64,000 bases of DNA from Aquisalimonas lutea (GTDB lineage Bacteria > Pseudomonadota > Gammaproteobacteria > Nitrococcales > Aquisalimonadaceae): the NCBI RefSeq assembly GCF_030409225.1, contig NZ_JAUFPK010000001.1, positions 1,834,733 through 1,898,732 on the forward strand, in the 5' to 3' direction. Both the position numbers and the translations under genes were made by a program. Below, one piece after another: positions 1 through 10,150 of the stretch. Numbering within the stretch: position 1 is the first letter of the stretch; the number at the start of each line of letters is the position of its first letter. Below the pieces are notes generated by a model, which was not told where the DNA came from, did no database searches, and saw only the letters and a program-made list of their open reading frames with translations.

Positions 1-1528
<1,528 letters not shown>

Positions 1529-1541
1529 TCCGACGGGCCCG

Positions 1542-2396
1542 CTATTCGCTGTCGCTGTCGTTCTTCGGCCGGTACAGCTCGACGTCGGCGTTCTGCCGCA
1601 GGTCCCGCACGTAGGCGTTGATCCGCTCTTCGGCGAGCTCGTTGCGGAGGTGCCCGGTCATCTGCTCGAACCGCGGCGGCTCGCGCTCGCGCCGGTCCTC
1701 GAGCTTGATTACGTGATGGCCGTAGCGGGTGCGGATGGGCTCGTGGGTGTACTCGCCCACCTCCAGCTCCTTGATGGCCTCGCCGAAGGTCGCCACCATC
1801 TCGCCGGGGACCACCCAGCCCAGGTCGCCGCCCCGGGAGGCGGTGGGCCCGTGGGATCGCTCCCGCGCGAGCCGGGCGAAGTCGGCGCCGTCGTCCAGTG
1901 CCTCGATGACTTCCCGGGCTTCCTCGGCGCTGCGGAGCAGGATGTGCCGCGCATGGAATTCCTGGCTGTGCTCGCCGCTGGCCACGGCCTCGTTGAAGCG
2001 CTCGCGCATGCGATCCTCGGAGACCGCGCGGCCCTTGAGGTCCTCCAGCATGGCCTGGGCCAGGACGGCGTAGTGCATGTTGCGCATGCGGGCCCGTACC
2101 CGCGGATCGTCGGCCAGGCCGTTGCTGCGCGCATCCTGGGCGATCAGCGCCATCTCCACGAGCTCCAGCAGGAGCGTTTCGCGCTTGTCGGCGCTGATGC
2201 CGTCCAGGCTCTTGCCGGTGCGGCGCCGGACGTGCAGCTCCAGCATGGTCTCGCTGATGGGCTCGTCGTTGACCCGGGCGACGATACGGACGTCCTCGCC
2301 GCTGTCGGCCGTACTGGCGTTCTGTTCGCACGCATTCAGGGCGAGCAGGGCGGGCAGAAACAGCACCAGCCCGCATAGCCGCAGTTGCGCATTCAT
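1542..2396 (-). CDS. parvulin-type peptidyl-prolyl cis-trans isomerase, probable lipoprotein
   Basis: 284 residues. It begins with a hydrophobic export signal and a possible lipobox (LNAC, residues 20-23), so it is probably anchored in the periplasm as a lipoprotein. The first half is a SurA_N-like chaperone region (RVNDEPISETMLELHV). Residues about 145-240 form a PpiC rotamase domain with the family pattern ARHILLRSAEEAREV, GGDLGWVVPGEM and TRYGHHVIKL. It probably helps outer-membrane or periplasmic proteins fold by isomerising prolyl bonds. It is convergent with ligA and shortly follows bolA on the same strand (2393-2396 overlaps the bolA stop), so yciI, bolA and this gene may be one transcript. 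EpsD- or PrsA-type names are possible, but the exact orthology is not clear. Confidence 0.85.
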   Translation of the reverse strand: MNAQLRLCGLVLFLPALLALNACEQNASTADSGEDVRIVARVNDEPISETMLELHVRRRTGKSLDGISADKRETLLLELVEMALIAQDARSNGLADDPRVRARMRNMHYAVLAQAMLEDLKGRAVSEDRMRERFNEAVASGEHSQEFHARHILLRSAEEAREVIEALDDGADFARLARERSHGPTASRGGDLGWVVPGEMVATFGEAIKELEVGEYTHEPIRTRYGHHVIKLEDRREREPPRFEQMTGHLRNELAEERINAYVRDLRQNADVELYRPKNDSDSE

Positions 2397-2683
2397 GCGG
2401 ACGCGCCCTCGTGTTCCTGCGGTGTCAGCGCGCGGATGCTGAGGGCATGGATGGTATCCCGTCGCATGGCGTCACCCATGGCATCGTAGACCAGTCGGTG
2501 GCGCTGCAGGGGCGGGCGGCCGCTGAACGCCTCGCTGACCACCAGCACGCGGAAGTGGCCGCCGCCCTCGCGGGCGCCCGGGTGGCCGGCGTGAAGATGG
2601 CTCTCGTCGGCGACCTCCAGGTGCTCGACCGGGAGCGCCGCCTGCAGGCGCTCCCGGATCATGGCCACGCGCTCCTCGGTCAT
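2393..2683 (-). CDS. bolA: BolA family protein
   Basis: 96 residues, the usual BolA length. BolA proteins have a class II KH-like fold, pair with monothiol glutaredoxins and act in Fe-S/iron metabolism or as transcription regulators. Family features are the N-terminal helix ([17 protein letters not shown]), a histidine in DESHLHAGH, the strand [13 protein letters not shown], and the signature [17 protein letters not shown] followed by [11 protein letters not shown]. The ATG at 2683 overlaps the yciI stop by 4 bases (ATGA), which implies translational coupling. The open frame continues upstream but is not BolA-like. Confidence 0.92.
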   Translation of the reverse strand: MTEERVAMIRERLQAALPVEHLEVADESHLHAGHPGAREGGGHFRVLVVSEAFSGRPPLQRHRLVYDAMGDAMRRDTIHALSIRALTPQEHEGASA

Positions 2684-2979
2684 GGCAGCACCTTCTTGAA
2701 GGGTTTGACTGCGACCGACCGGTACACGCCCGCGGCCACGTACGGGTCGGCATCCGCCCACGCCCGGGCGTCCTCCAGCGACGGGAACTCGGCGATGACG
2801 ACGCTGCCGGTGAACCCCGCCGGGCCCGGGTCGTCGCTGTCCACCGCCGGGTTGGGGCCGGCAAGGAGCAGGCGCCCCTCGGCCTTGAGTGCCTCCAGGC
2901 GCTCCAGGTGGGCCGCCCGGGCTTCCTTGCGGAGCGGCAGGCTGTCTTCGACATCCTCGCTGACAATCGTGTAGAGCAT
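2680..2979 (-). CDS. YciI family protein
   Basis: 99 residues, a single YCII/dimeric alpha-beta-barrel domain. Typical features are the N-terminal strand [39 protein letters not shown], and [26 protein letters not shown]. These small proteins include stand-alone YciI, whose conserved His-Asp pair suggests catalysis, but the substrate is unknown. The gene overlaps bolA by 4 bases and is divergent from the YciO-like gene, with about 190 bases between them. Confidence 0.9.
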   Translation of the reverse strand: MLYTIVSEDVEDSLPLRKEARAAHLERLEALKAEGRLLLAGPNPAVDSDDPGPAGFTGSVVIAEFPSLEDARAWADADPYVAAGVYRSVAVKPFKKVLP

Positions 2980-3114
2980 GGTGTGATCCGCCTTGTGTGT
3001 CCGTCTCGGGCAACAGGTGCCGAGGTTACTAACTTTTCAGCGACGATGGCCAGCGCGCGTGCGCGGACGGCGTCCCATGCCCGGGCGCGCGCTGCCGCAG
3101 CGCGCCTGTCCCGT

Positions 3115-3120
3115 TACAAT
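3115..3120 (+). promoter_or_regulatory. putative -10 element for the YciO-like gene
   Basis: TACAAT lies 52 bases before the ATG at 3172, with a weak -35-like CTGCCG 17 bases upstream (3092-3097). It matches the sigma-70 -10 well and stands out in very GC-rich DNA. Confidence 0.45.
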
Positions 3121-3171
3121 GGACATTCGTGGACGGCATCCGTTCGATACATCGGCAACCGCGGGGGCGTC

Positions 3172-3798
3172 ATGAGCCAGTATTTCGAGGTCCATCCCGA
3201 GACACCGCAGCCGCGACTGATGAAGCAGGCCGCGGCCATCATCCGGGAGGGCGGGGTGGTGGTCTACCCGACGGACTCGACCTACGCCCTGGGCTGCGCC
3301 ATGGGCGAGAAGGGCGCGGTGGACCGGATCCGCCGGATCCGCCAGCTGGGCGACGAGCACAACTTCACGCTGCTGTGCCGGGATCTGTCGGATATCGGCG
3401 TCTACGCCAAGGTGGAGAACACGGCGTACCGGCTGCTCAAGGCGTTCACCCCCGGGCCGTATACGTTCGTCCTGCGCGCGACCAGCGAGGTGCCGCGGCG
3501 GCTGCAGCACCCGAAGCGCAAGACCATCGGCATCCGCGTGCCCGATCACGCCATCGCCCGGGCGCTGCCGGAGTACGTGGGCGAGCCCATCATGACCACC
3601 AGCCTGCTGCTGCCCGGGCAGGACATGCCGTTCCCCGAGGCGCCGGAGATCCGCGAGCGCATCGGCAAGCAGGTGGACCTGGTCATCGACGGCGGGCCCT
3701 GCGGCATGGAGCCGTCCACGGTGGTGGACCTGACCGATGAGGTCCCCGAGGTGATGCGCCGGGGCGCCGGGGATGCCACCGTCTTCGAGGAAAGCTGA
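3172..3798 (+). CDS. YciO/Sua5/YrdC-family protein (threonylcarbamoyl-AMP synthase-like)
   Basis: 208 residues. Sua5/YrdC/YciO proteins bind nucleotide and RNA in a double-stranded KxR...SxN pocket. Sua5 and YrdC make threonylcarbamoyl-AMP for tRNA t6A37, while YciO has weak or different activity. Seen here are GGVVVYPTDSTYALGCAM near the N terminus, HNFTLLCRDLSD, the strand FTPGPYTFVLRAT, the RRLQHPKRKTIGIRVPDH region, and the PCGMEPSTVVDLT C-terminal motif. The pattern is closer to YciO than to YrdC (KRKTIGIRVP, TTSLL). The open frame extends 88 codons upstream, but homology starts at MSQYFEVHPE. Confidence 0.9.
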   Translation: MSQYFEVHPETPQPRLMKQAAAIIREGGVVVYPTDSTYALGCAMGEKGAVDRIRRIRQLGDEHNFTLLCRDLSDIGVYAKVENTAYRLLKAFTPGPYTFVLRATSEVPRRLQHPKRKTIGIRVPDHAIARALPEYVGEPIMTTSLLLPGQDMPFPEAPEIRERIGKQVDLVIDGGPCGMEPSTVVDLTDEVPEVMRRGAGDATVFEES

Positions 3799-3805
3799 GG
3801 CGGTG

Positions 3806-4018
3806 GTCGTGTCGGGCGAGAGGCAGCGGGGACCACGGGCAGGGCGACTAGCGGAGCCCCGTCGCGCAGGGCGTCCGGCCCCGAAGGGGTTGCTTCAGGG
3901 ATGAAGCAACCGAGCGTCAGCACAGGGACGTGCTGTCGCTCGGCCAGCCCGGAGCGACGGAAAAGGCGGAGCTCCGGAGCCCTGCCCGTGGTCCCCGCTG
4001 CCTCTCGCCCGACACGAC
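3806..4018. repeat. structured element bounded by a perfect 40-bp inverted repeat
   Basis: Bases 3806-3845 and 3979-4018 are exact reverse complements over 40 bp. Inside are two further stems: a 10-bp perfect hairpin (3888-3897 with 3902-3911) and a 12-bp stem with one mismatch (3912-3923 with 3930-3941, loop AGGGAC). The 213-bp element therefore folds as a long stem with internal hairpins on either strand. It sits directly behind the YciO-like stop codon. No coding sequence is convincing in it. A miniature inverted-repeat or REP-like element is the most likely explanation. Confidence 0.75.
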
Positions 4019-4208
4019 GCCGGCCAGGCTGGGGCGGGCATGTGGCCGCATTCCTGCGCCTGTCCCCTCCGGGCCGGGCGGCCTGCGCGGCGGGCCTCCG
4101 CGAGTCGCCCTACCGGACATGCCCTGCCCCAGGCCGGCCACGGGGCTTGGCGTGCCCCGCTTGTTCCGAAGTGATCATCCAAGTCTGTGCCGGCCTACGG
4201 CGAGCGGG
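4019..4208. other. non-coding stretch between the repeat element and trpS
   Basis: Together with the repeat element this is the 450-base gap before trpS. It holds another imperfect inverted pair (about 4020-4044 with 4118-4139), and bases about 4098-4115 are a near-complement of 3841-3858, so this part may be a second, decayed copy of the same element. The trpS ribosome-binding site follows. No gene was recognised. Confidence 0.4.
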
Positions 4209-4248
4209 TATGATGGCCGGCCATTGTGGTGTTTGAAAGGAGTTCGCG

Positions 4249-5466
4249 TTGAGTTCGCTACCGGCACGGCAGAGCCGCGTACTGTCCGGCATGCGGCCCA
4301 CCGGGCGGCTGCACCTGGGGCACTATCACGGGGTGCTGAAGAACTGGATCGACCTGCAGAAGGAGCACGAGTGCTTCTTTTTCGTCGCCGACTGGCACGC
4401 CCTGACCACCCACTACGAGGAACGCGAAATCCTGGCCGGTAACGTCTGGGAGATGCTCATCGACTGGCTGGCCTGCGGTGTCGATCCCAGCCTGGCGCGG
4501 GTGTTCATCCAGTCGCGGGTGCCCGAGCACGCCGAGCTGCACCTGCTGCTGTCCATGGTCACGCCGCTGGGCTGGCTCGAGCGCGTGCCCACCTACAAGG
4601 ACCAGCAGGAGCAGCTGCGCGATCGCGACCTGGCCACCTACGGCTTCCTGGGCTACCCGCTGCTGCAGTCCGCCGACATCCTCATCTACCGGGCCACCGG
4701 CGTGCCCGTGGGCGAGGACCAGGTGGCCCACGTGGAGCTGACCCGGGAGATCGCGCGGCGCTTCAACCACCAGTTCGGCCGCGAGCCCGGCTTCGAGGAC
4801 AAGGCCCTGGCGGCGGCGCGGAAGATGGGCAAGAAGAACAACAAGCTCTACCTGGATCTGCGCCGCAAGTACCAGGAGCACGGCGATACCGAATCCCTGG
4901 ACGTCGCCCGGGCGCTGCTGGACAACCAGCAGAACATCACCCTGGCGGACCGCGAGCGGCTGTACGGGTATCTCGACGGCAGCGGCGTGATCGTGCTCCC
5001 GGAACCCCGGGCCATGCTGACGCCGTCGCCGCGCATGCCGGGGCTTGACGGCCGCAAGATGTCCAAGTCGTACAACAACACCATCTCCCTGCGGGACGAG
5101 CCCGAGGAGGTGGAGCAGAAGATCCGCACCATGCCCACGGACCCGGCCCGGGTGCGGCGCACCGACCCGGGGGAGCCGGAGAAGTGCCCGGTGTGGGACT
5201 TCCACAAGACGTATTCGGACGCGGACACCCAGGACTGGGTGCAGCACGGCTGCCGCACCGCGGGCATCGGCTGCCTGGACTGCAAGAAGCCGGTGATCGA
5301 GGCCGTGCAGTCGGAGCTGCGGCCCATCCGCGAGCGCGCCCGCGCCTACGAGAACGACCCCGAGACCGTGCGCAGCATCGTCGCCTCCGGAGTCGAGGAG
5401 GCGCGGGACTGCGCGCGCGAGACGCTGGACGACGTCCGGCGGGTCATGGGCCTGCGCTACTGGTGA
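4249..5466 (+). CDS. trpS: tryptophan-tRNA ligase
   Basis: Class I aminoacyl-tRNA synthetase that charges tRNA-Trp. At 405 residues it is longer than E. coli TrpS (334) and matches the longer proteobacterial form. The HIGH-like motif is HLGHYHG (residues about 21-27) and the KMSKS loop is GRKMSKSYNN (about 267-276). The specificity region reads DQVAHVELTREIARRFN. Start is TTG at 4249, preceded by GAAAGGAG at the right distance; no in-frame ATG gives a complete N terminus. A -10-like TATGAT lies at 4209-4214. scpA follows 15 bases downstream, so trpS may lead the scpAB operon. Confidence 0.95.
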   Translation: MSSLPARQSRVLSGMRPTGRLHLGHYHGVLKNWIDLQKEHECFFFVADWHALTTHYEEREILAGNVWEMLIDWLACGVDPSLARVFIQSRVPEHAELHLLLSMVTPLGWLERVPTYKDQQEQLRDRDLATYGFLGYPLLQSADILIYRATGVPVGEDQVAHVELTREIARRFNHQFGREPGFEDKALAAARKMGKKNNKLYLDLRRKYQEHGDTESLDVARALLDNQQNITLADRERLYGYLDGSGVIVLPEPRAMLTPSPRMPGLDGRKMSKSYNNTISLRDEPEEVEQKIRTMPTDPARVRRTDPGEPEKCPVWDFHKTYSDADTQDWVQHGCRTAGIGCLDCKKPVIEAVQSELRPIRERARAYENDPETVRSIVASGVEEARDCARETLDDVRRVMGLRYW

Positions 5467-5481
5467 TCTCCGGGAGGACGG

Positions 5482-6300
5482 GTGACGGAAACGGCGGATA
5501 CGGACCATCTCCTGCCTGATCAGGCGGCTCCCGGGACCGCCGTGCGCGTGCGCGGCGAGCCCGTGCGGGAGCTGCCGAGGGATCTGTACATCCCGCCGGA
5601 CGCCCTGGAGGTCTTCCTGGAGACCTTCGAGGGGCCGCTGGACCTGCTCCTGTACCTGATCCGCCGCCAGAACCTCAACATCCTGGACATCCCCATCGCG
5701 GCCATTACCCGCCAGTACATGGAGTACGTGGAGGTCATGAAGGAGCTGCGCCTGGAGCTGGCGGCGGAGTACCTGGTCATGGCCGCCGTGCTGGCGGAGA
5801 TCAAGTCGCGGACGCTGCTGCCGCGGCCCCCGGCGGCGGAGGAGGACGAGGAGGACCCGCGGGCCGAGCTGGTGCGCCGCCTGCAGGAGTACGAGCGCTA
5901 CAAGATCGCCGGCGAGAACCTGGACGCGCTGCCGCGGGAAGGGCGGGACGTGTTCCCGGCGGTGGTGGAGGCCCCGGATGCGGAGCCCGAGCGCCGCCGG
6001 CCCGAGGTGGACATGCGCGAGCTCCTGGCCGCCCTGGCCGACGTCATGACCCGGGCGGAGATGTTCACCCATCACCACGTGCAGAAAGAGGCGCTGTCGG
6101 TGCGCGAGCGCATGACCGAGACCCTGGCGCGGCTGGAAAGCGAGCGCTTCGTGACCTTCACCGAGCTGCTCAACCCGCAGGAGGGGCGGGCCGGCGTGGT
6201 CGTGGGCTTCCTGGCGGTGCTGGAGCTGATGAAGGCGCACCTGGTGGAGGTGGTCCAGGCCGAGCCGCTGGCCCCCATCCATGTCCGGGCCCGGGCCTGA
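5482..6300 (+). CDS. scpA: segregation and condensation protein A
   Basis: ScpA is the kleisin of the SMC-ScpAB complex that organises and segregates the chromosome. The 272-residue protein has the kleisin N-terminal motif FEGPLDLLLYLIRRQNLNILDIPIAAITRQYMEY, a central linker rich in E and P, and a C-terminal winged-helix part (FVTFTELL...AHLVEVVQAE). The GTG start at 5482 has GGGAGG upstream. scpB follows after 35 bases and forms the usual pair. Confidence 0.95.
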   Translation: MTETADTDHLLPDQAAPGTAVRVRGEPVRELPRDLYIPPDALEVFLETFEGPLDLLLYLIRRQNLNILDIPIAAITRQYMEYVEVMKELRLELAAEYLVMAAVLAEIKSRTLLPRPPAAEEDEEDPRAELVRRLQEYERYKIAGENLDALPREGRDVFPAVVEAPDAEPERRRPEVDMRELLAALADVMTRAEMFTHHHVQKEALSVRERMTETLARLESERFVTFTELLNPQEGRAGVVVGFLAVLELMKAHLVEVVQAEPLAPIHVRARA

Positions 6301-6335
6301 TGACGGCGGGCATATCCTGAGAGGCTGGCACGTCC

Positions 6336-6954
<619 letters not shown>

Positions 6955-6962
<8 letters not shown>

Positions 6963-7776
6963 CGAGAAGCTCCAGAAGGTGCTGGCACGGGCGGGGCTGG
7001 GCTCGCGCCGGGAGCTGGAGGGCTGGATCCGCGACGGCCGGGTGCGCGTCGACGGCCGGGTGGCGACCCTGGGCGACCGGGTGACCGGCACCGAGCACAT
7101 CACCGTGGACGGCCACCGCGTGGCCCGGGAGCGCCTGGCGGGCCTGCGCCGCAAGGTGCTGGTCTACCACAAGCCGGTGGGCGAGGTGACCAGCCGCCAG
7201 GACCCGGAGGGCCGGCCCACGGTGTTCGAGAGCCTGCCGCGGCTCGGCCAGGGACGCTGGATCAACGTCGGCCGCCTGGATCTCAACACCCTCGGCCTGC
7301 TGCTGTTCACCAATGACGGCGAGCTGGCCAACCGGCTCATGCACCCGAAGTGGCAGCTCGAGCGCGAGTACGCGTGCCGCCTCTACGGGACCGTCGAGCA
7401 GAGCGTCGTCGACCGCCTGGTCGCCGGGGTGACGCTGGACGACGGCGAGGCGCGCTTCGACTCCGTCGAGCCCGTGGGCGGCACCGGCGAGAACGTCTGG
7501 TACCACGTGGTGGTGCGCGAGGGCCGGCAGCGGGAGGTGCGCCGCCTGTGGGAATCCCAGGGCGTGACCGTGAGCCGCCTCATCCGGGTGCGCTACGGGC
7601 CCGTGCGCCTGCCCGAGGATCTGCCCCGGGGACGCTACCGCTTCCTGGACAGCGACGCCGTGCGCGCGCTCTGCCGGGCGGTGGACCTGGACCCCGACGC
7701 CGCCATCAGCGCCTCGCTGCCCCAGGGGGGCGGCAGGCAGCAGCGCAAGCCGCGCAGGGCGGCGCGACGGCGGTGA
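6955..7776 (+). CDS. rluB: 23S rRNA pseudouridine synthase RluB-type (RsuA/RluB/E/F family)
   Basis: 273 residues. An N-terminal S4 RNA-binding domain (KLQKVLARAGLGSRRELEGWI) precedes the pseudouridine synthase domain with the catalytic aspartate in GRLDLNTLGLLLFTNDG. RluB converts U2605 of E. coli 23S rRNA to pseudouridine, and the position next to scpAB is typical of rluB. The C-terminal tail is basic (QQRKPRRAARRR), as in RluB. The ATG at 6955 is preferred over an earlier one at 6904 because S4 homology starts here. The gene overlaps the next one by 4 bases. Confidence 0.92.
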
Positions 7777-8447
7777 GCGTGGCGGACGTGCGCACCGTCT
7801 TCGACGTGCTCTACGGTGCCTACGGTCCCCAGCACTGGTGGCCGGCGACCACGGACTTCGAGGTGATGGCGGGGGCCGTGCTCACCCAGAACACCGCCTG
7901 GCGCAACGTCGAGCGGGCCCTGGCGAACCTGCGTGCCGTCGGCGCCCTGGAGCCGGCGGCGCTCATGGCCCTGGAGCCGGCGCACCTGGCGGAGCGGATC
8001 CGTCCGGCCGGCTACTACAACATCAAGGTGACCCGGCTGCGCAATCTCACCGCCGCCCTGCTGGACGACGGCGGCGTCGAGGGCTGGCGGTCGTGGTCCA
8101 CGGCCGCCCTGCGACAACGGCTGCTGGGCATCAAGGGGGTCGGCGAGGAGACCGCGGACAGCATTCTCCTGTACGTCTATCATCGCCCGGTGTTCGTGGT
8201 GGACGCCTACACGCGCCGGATCTTCGCGCGGCTGGAGCTCCTGCGGGGCGACGAGACGTACCGGCAGGTGGCTGCGGTGTTCGAGCACGCCCTGCCCGCA
8301 GACACGGCGCTGTTCAACGAGTACCATGCGCTGCTCGTGCGCCTGGGCAGCGAGTGCTGCCGGCCCCGGCCCCGGTGCTCGCTGTGCCCGGTTTGCGTGA
8401 TGTGCCCCACGGGGCGAGCGCAGGCGGGCGGATCGGCGGAAAGGTGA
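7773..8447 (+). CDS. endonuclease III-like HhH-GPD DNA glycosylase lacking the lyase lysine
   Basis: 224 residues, HhH-GPD superfamily base-excision glycosylase. The hairpin GIKGVGEETADSI is followed by FVVDAYTRRI with the conserved catalytic aspartate. The Nth lysine that gives AP-lyase activity (GVGRKTA) is replaced by glutamate (GVGEETA), so a monofunctional glycosylase such as MagIII/Mig-type alkylbase or mismatch enzymes is likelier than Nth. The C terminus has CX6CX2CX5C (ECCRPRPRCSLCPVCVMC), the Nth [4Fe-4S] spacing. Start is GTG at 7773, overlapping the rluB stop (GTGA). Confidence 0.88.
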   Translation: MSVADVRTVFDVLYGAYGPQHWWPATTDFEVMAGAVLTQNTAWRNVERALANLRAVGALEPAALMALEPAHLAERIRPAGYYNIKVTRLRNLTAALLDDGGVEGWRSWSTAALRQRLLGIKGVGEETADSILLYVYHRPVFVVDAYTRRIFARLELLRGDETYRQVAAVFEHALPADTALFNEYHALLVRLGSECCRPRPRCSLCPVCVMCPTGRAQAGGSAER

Positions 8448-8615
8448 AGTGCATCACGGATGTTTCCGCACGATCCGTCCATGGTAAGCTTCGATGGCGC
8501 AAGGACCCGCAGACGAAGCGACACGTACTGCAGTCGGCGCGGTGCCCGTGATTACCGGGCTGCCGGCCGGAGCGCCATGGTCGCGGAAGCACGATAGAGC
8601 AAGGGAAAGAGCCTC

Positions 8616-9056
8616 ATGATGGAGAGCCTGCACAAGGTCATTGATTCGGAATTCCGCCTGGCCGTGCTGGAGACGCACGAGCCCGATCGCGTGGTGGAGG
8701 CGTTCAAGCGCCTGACGCTGACCACCGGCCGCGCCGTCTACGGCTGGTCGCCCAACGACGGTCTCTACCGGCTGGGAACGGAGCGGATCTTCATTCCGCA
8801 CACCCGCAGCTTCACGGATGCCCTGGGGTATATCGCCGCCAGCCGGCACTACGGCATCTACCTGGTGCGCGACTTCCAGAACGCCCTGGACAAGCCCAGC
8901 GTCCAGCGGGCCCTGCAGCGCATCCTCGCCAAGGACGACGACGTCCGGCGCCTGGTGCTCATGCTCGGGTCGGATGTCACCATTCCCGAGGAGCTGCGCG
9001 GGCAGCTGGCGCGCATTCGCCACAACACCGCCCGGCGGGCCAACGGCGACAGCTGA
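8616..9056 (+). CDS. conserved hypothetical protein, resembles the N-terminal region of Ycf46-like AAA proteins
   Basis: 146 residues with no export signal. The order AVYGWSPNDGLYRLG, ALGYIAASRHYGIYLVRDFQNAL and RRLVLMLGSDVTIPEELRGQL is like the non-ATPase N-terminal domain of Ycf46/SpoVK-type AAA proteins, which has a W-S-x-x-D-G strand, a DF helix and an IP-EL end. No Walker motifs are present, so it would be a free-standing version of that domain. Function unknown. A GGGAAAGAG ribosome-binding site precedes the ATG. It stands alone between the glycosylase gene and a convergent small gene. The family link is from memory of the motif pattern. Confidence 0.7.
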   Translation: MMESLHKVIDSEFRLAVLETHEPDRVVEAFKRLTLTTGRAVYGWSPNDGLYRLGTERIFIPHTRSFTDALGYIAASRHYGIYLVRDFQNALDKPSVQRALQRILAKDDDVRRLVLMLGSDVTIPEELRGQLARIRHNTARRANGDS

Positions 9057-9101
9057 GCCCCGCCGCCACGGGCCCGGCGGGTGGTGGCGCCGCCCGCCGG
9101 C

Positions 9102-9353
9102 TCAGCGGTCCACCGGCTCGCACAGCACGGACGGGCGCTCGCCGCGCTGATAGTAGGGGTGCTGGCCGCGCATGTCGGCCATCGCCCGGTCGCGCTCTTC
9201 CCGCGTGGCATACCAGCGGTAGGCCTCCCAGTCCGGCCCGAGCAGATGCTCCGCGCGACGCGGATCGCCTTCCGGCAGGGTCAGCCGGATCCCGAACGGT
9301 TTCTCGGCGGCGTTGTTGTGGCTCATCTCGTTTTCCCGTGCGGTTGTGGTCAT
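9102..9353 (-). CDS. small hypothetical protein in the yciK operon
   Basis: 83 residues, soluble, with no recognised domain. The centre reads GIRLTLPEGDPRRAEHLLGPDWEAYRWYATREERDRAM, which looks like a small alpha-beta fold with two conserved-looking tryptophans. The ATG overlaps the SDR stop by 4 bases (ATGA), and an internal ATG at residue 10 could also be used. The tight coupling suggests it is expressed with the SDR. Confidence 0.6.
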   Translation of the reverse strand: MTTTARENEMSHNNAAEKPFGIRLTLPEGDPRRAEHLLGPDWEAYRWYATREERDRAMADMRGQHPYYQRGERPSVLCEPVDR

Positions 9354-10150
9354 GACATCCCCTTACCGTTTCCGGAGGCCAGGCTCAGGCGCACGCCCTG
9401 AAGGGCATCACCCGCCGGCCCCAGCGGGTAGAGCAGGCGTTGCGCCACGTCGTCGGGGCGGGGCAGGCTGGCGCTGTCCTCGCCCGGGTAGCCCTGCCGG
9501 CGCAGCGCCGTGTTCATGACGCCGGGGTCGACACTCATGGTCCGCACCGGGCTGCGCTCGCCCAGCTCGGCGGCCAGCGTCTCCATCATGCCTTCCTGGG
9601 CGAACTTGGATACGCCGTAGGCGCCCCAGAACGCGTGCCCGCGCCGGCCCGCGCGGTCGCTGACGAACAGGATGCGGCCCCGGTCGGAACGCTGCAGCAG
9701 GCCCAGAAGGGCCTGGTTGAGCAGGAACGGCGCGTTGACGTTGACATGCAGGGTGCGCGCCCAGAGCTCGGGATCGTACTGGTGCATGGGCGAGAGCTCG
9801 CCGAGCATGGCGGCGTTGTGGATCAGCACGTCCAGCCGGCCGAGCTCCCGGTCCAGGGCCGAGGCCAGCTCCAGGTAATCCGCCGGTCCGACGCCTTCCA
9901 GGTTCAGCGGGTGCAGTACCGGCTGCGGGTGGCCCGCGGTCTCGATGGCATCGTACACCGCTTCCAGCTGCTTGAGGTCCTTGTCCACCAGCACCACCGT
10001 GGCGCCGCGGCCGGCACACGCCTGGGCCAGGGCGCGGCCGAGGCCGGCGGCGGCTCCGGTCACCAGAACGGTACGCCCCGCCAGCAGATCCGCCTCGGGT
10101 GCGTAGTCCTGCGGGATCAGCGCTTCACGGATGTGGTTGTCTTCGCTCAT
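9350..10150 (-). CDS. YciK-type short-chain dehydrogenase/reductase
   Basis: 266 residues. Classical SDR Rossmann motif TGAAAGLGRA, the NAA motif (HNAAMLGE), catalytic Ser in FVSDRAGRRG and YxxxK as YGVSK. The sequence follows E. coli YciK closely (AMLGELSPMHQYDPELWARTL, AFWGAYGVSKFAQEGMM). YciK substrates are unknown. The ATG at 10150 overlaps the stop of the upstream squalene-synthase-like gene by 4 bases. In Pseudomonas, yciK lies next to mupP and ubiG, as here apart from one inserted gene. Confidence 0.9.
   Translation of the reverse strand: MSEDNHIREALIPQDYAPEADLLAGRTVLVTGAAAGLGRALAQACAGRGATVVLVDKDLKQLEAVYDAIETAGHPQPVLHPLNLEGVGPADYLELASALDRELGRLDVLIHNAAMLGELSPMHQYDPELWARTLHVNVNAPFLLNQALLGLLQRSDRGRILFVSDRAGRRGHAFWGAYGVSKFAQEGMMETLAAELGERSPVRTMSVDPGVMNTALRRQGYPGEDSASLPRPDDVAQRLLYPLGPAGDALQGVRLSLASGNGKGMS

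Noticed and set aside
4258-6282. 674-codon minus-strand frame over trpS and scpA
   Set aside because: Complement of trpS and scpA, which have strong motifs; shadow.
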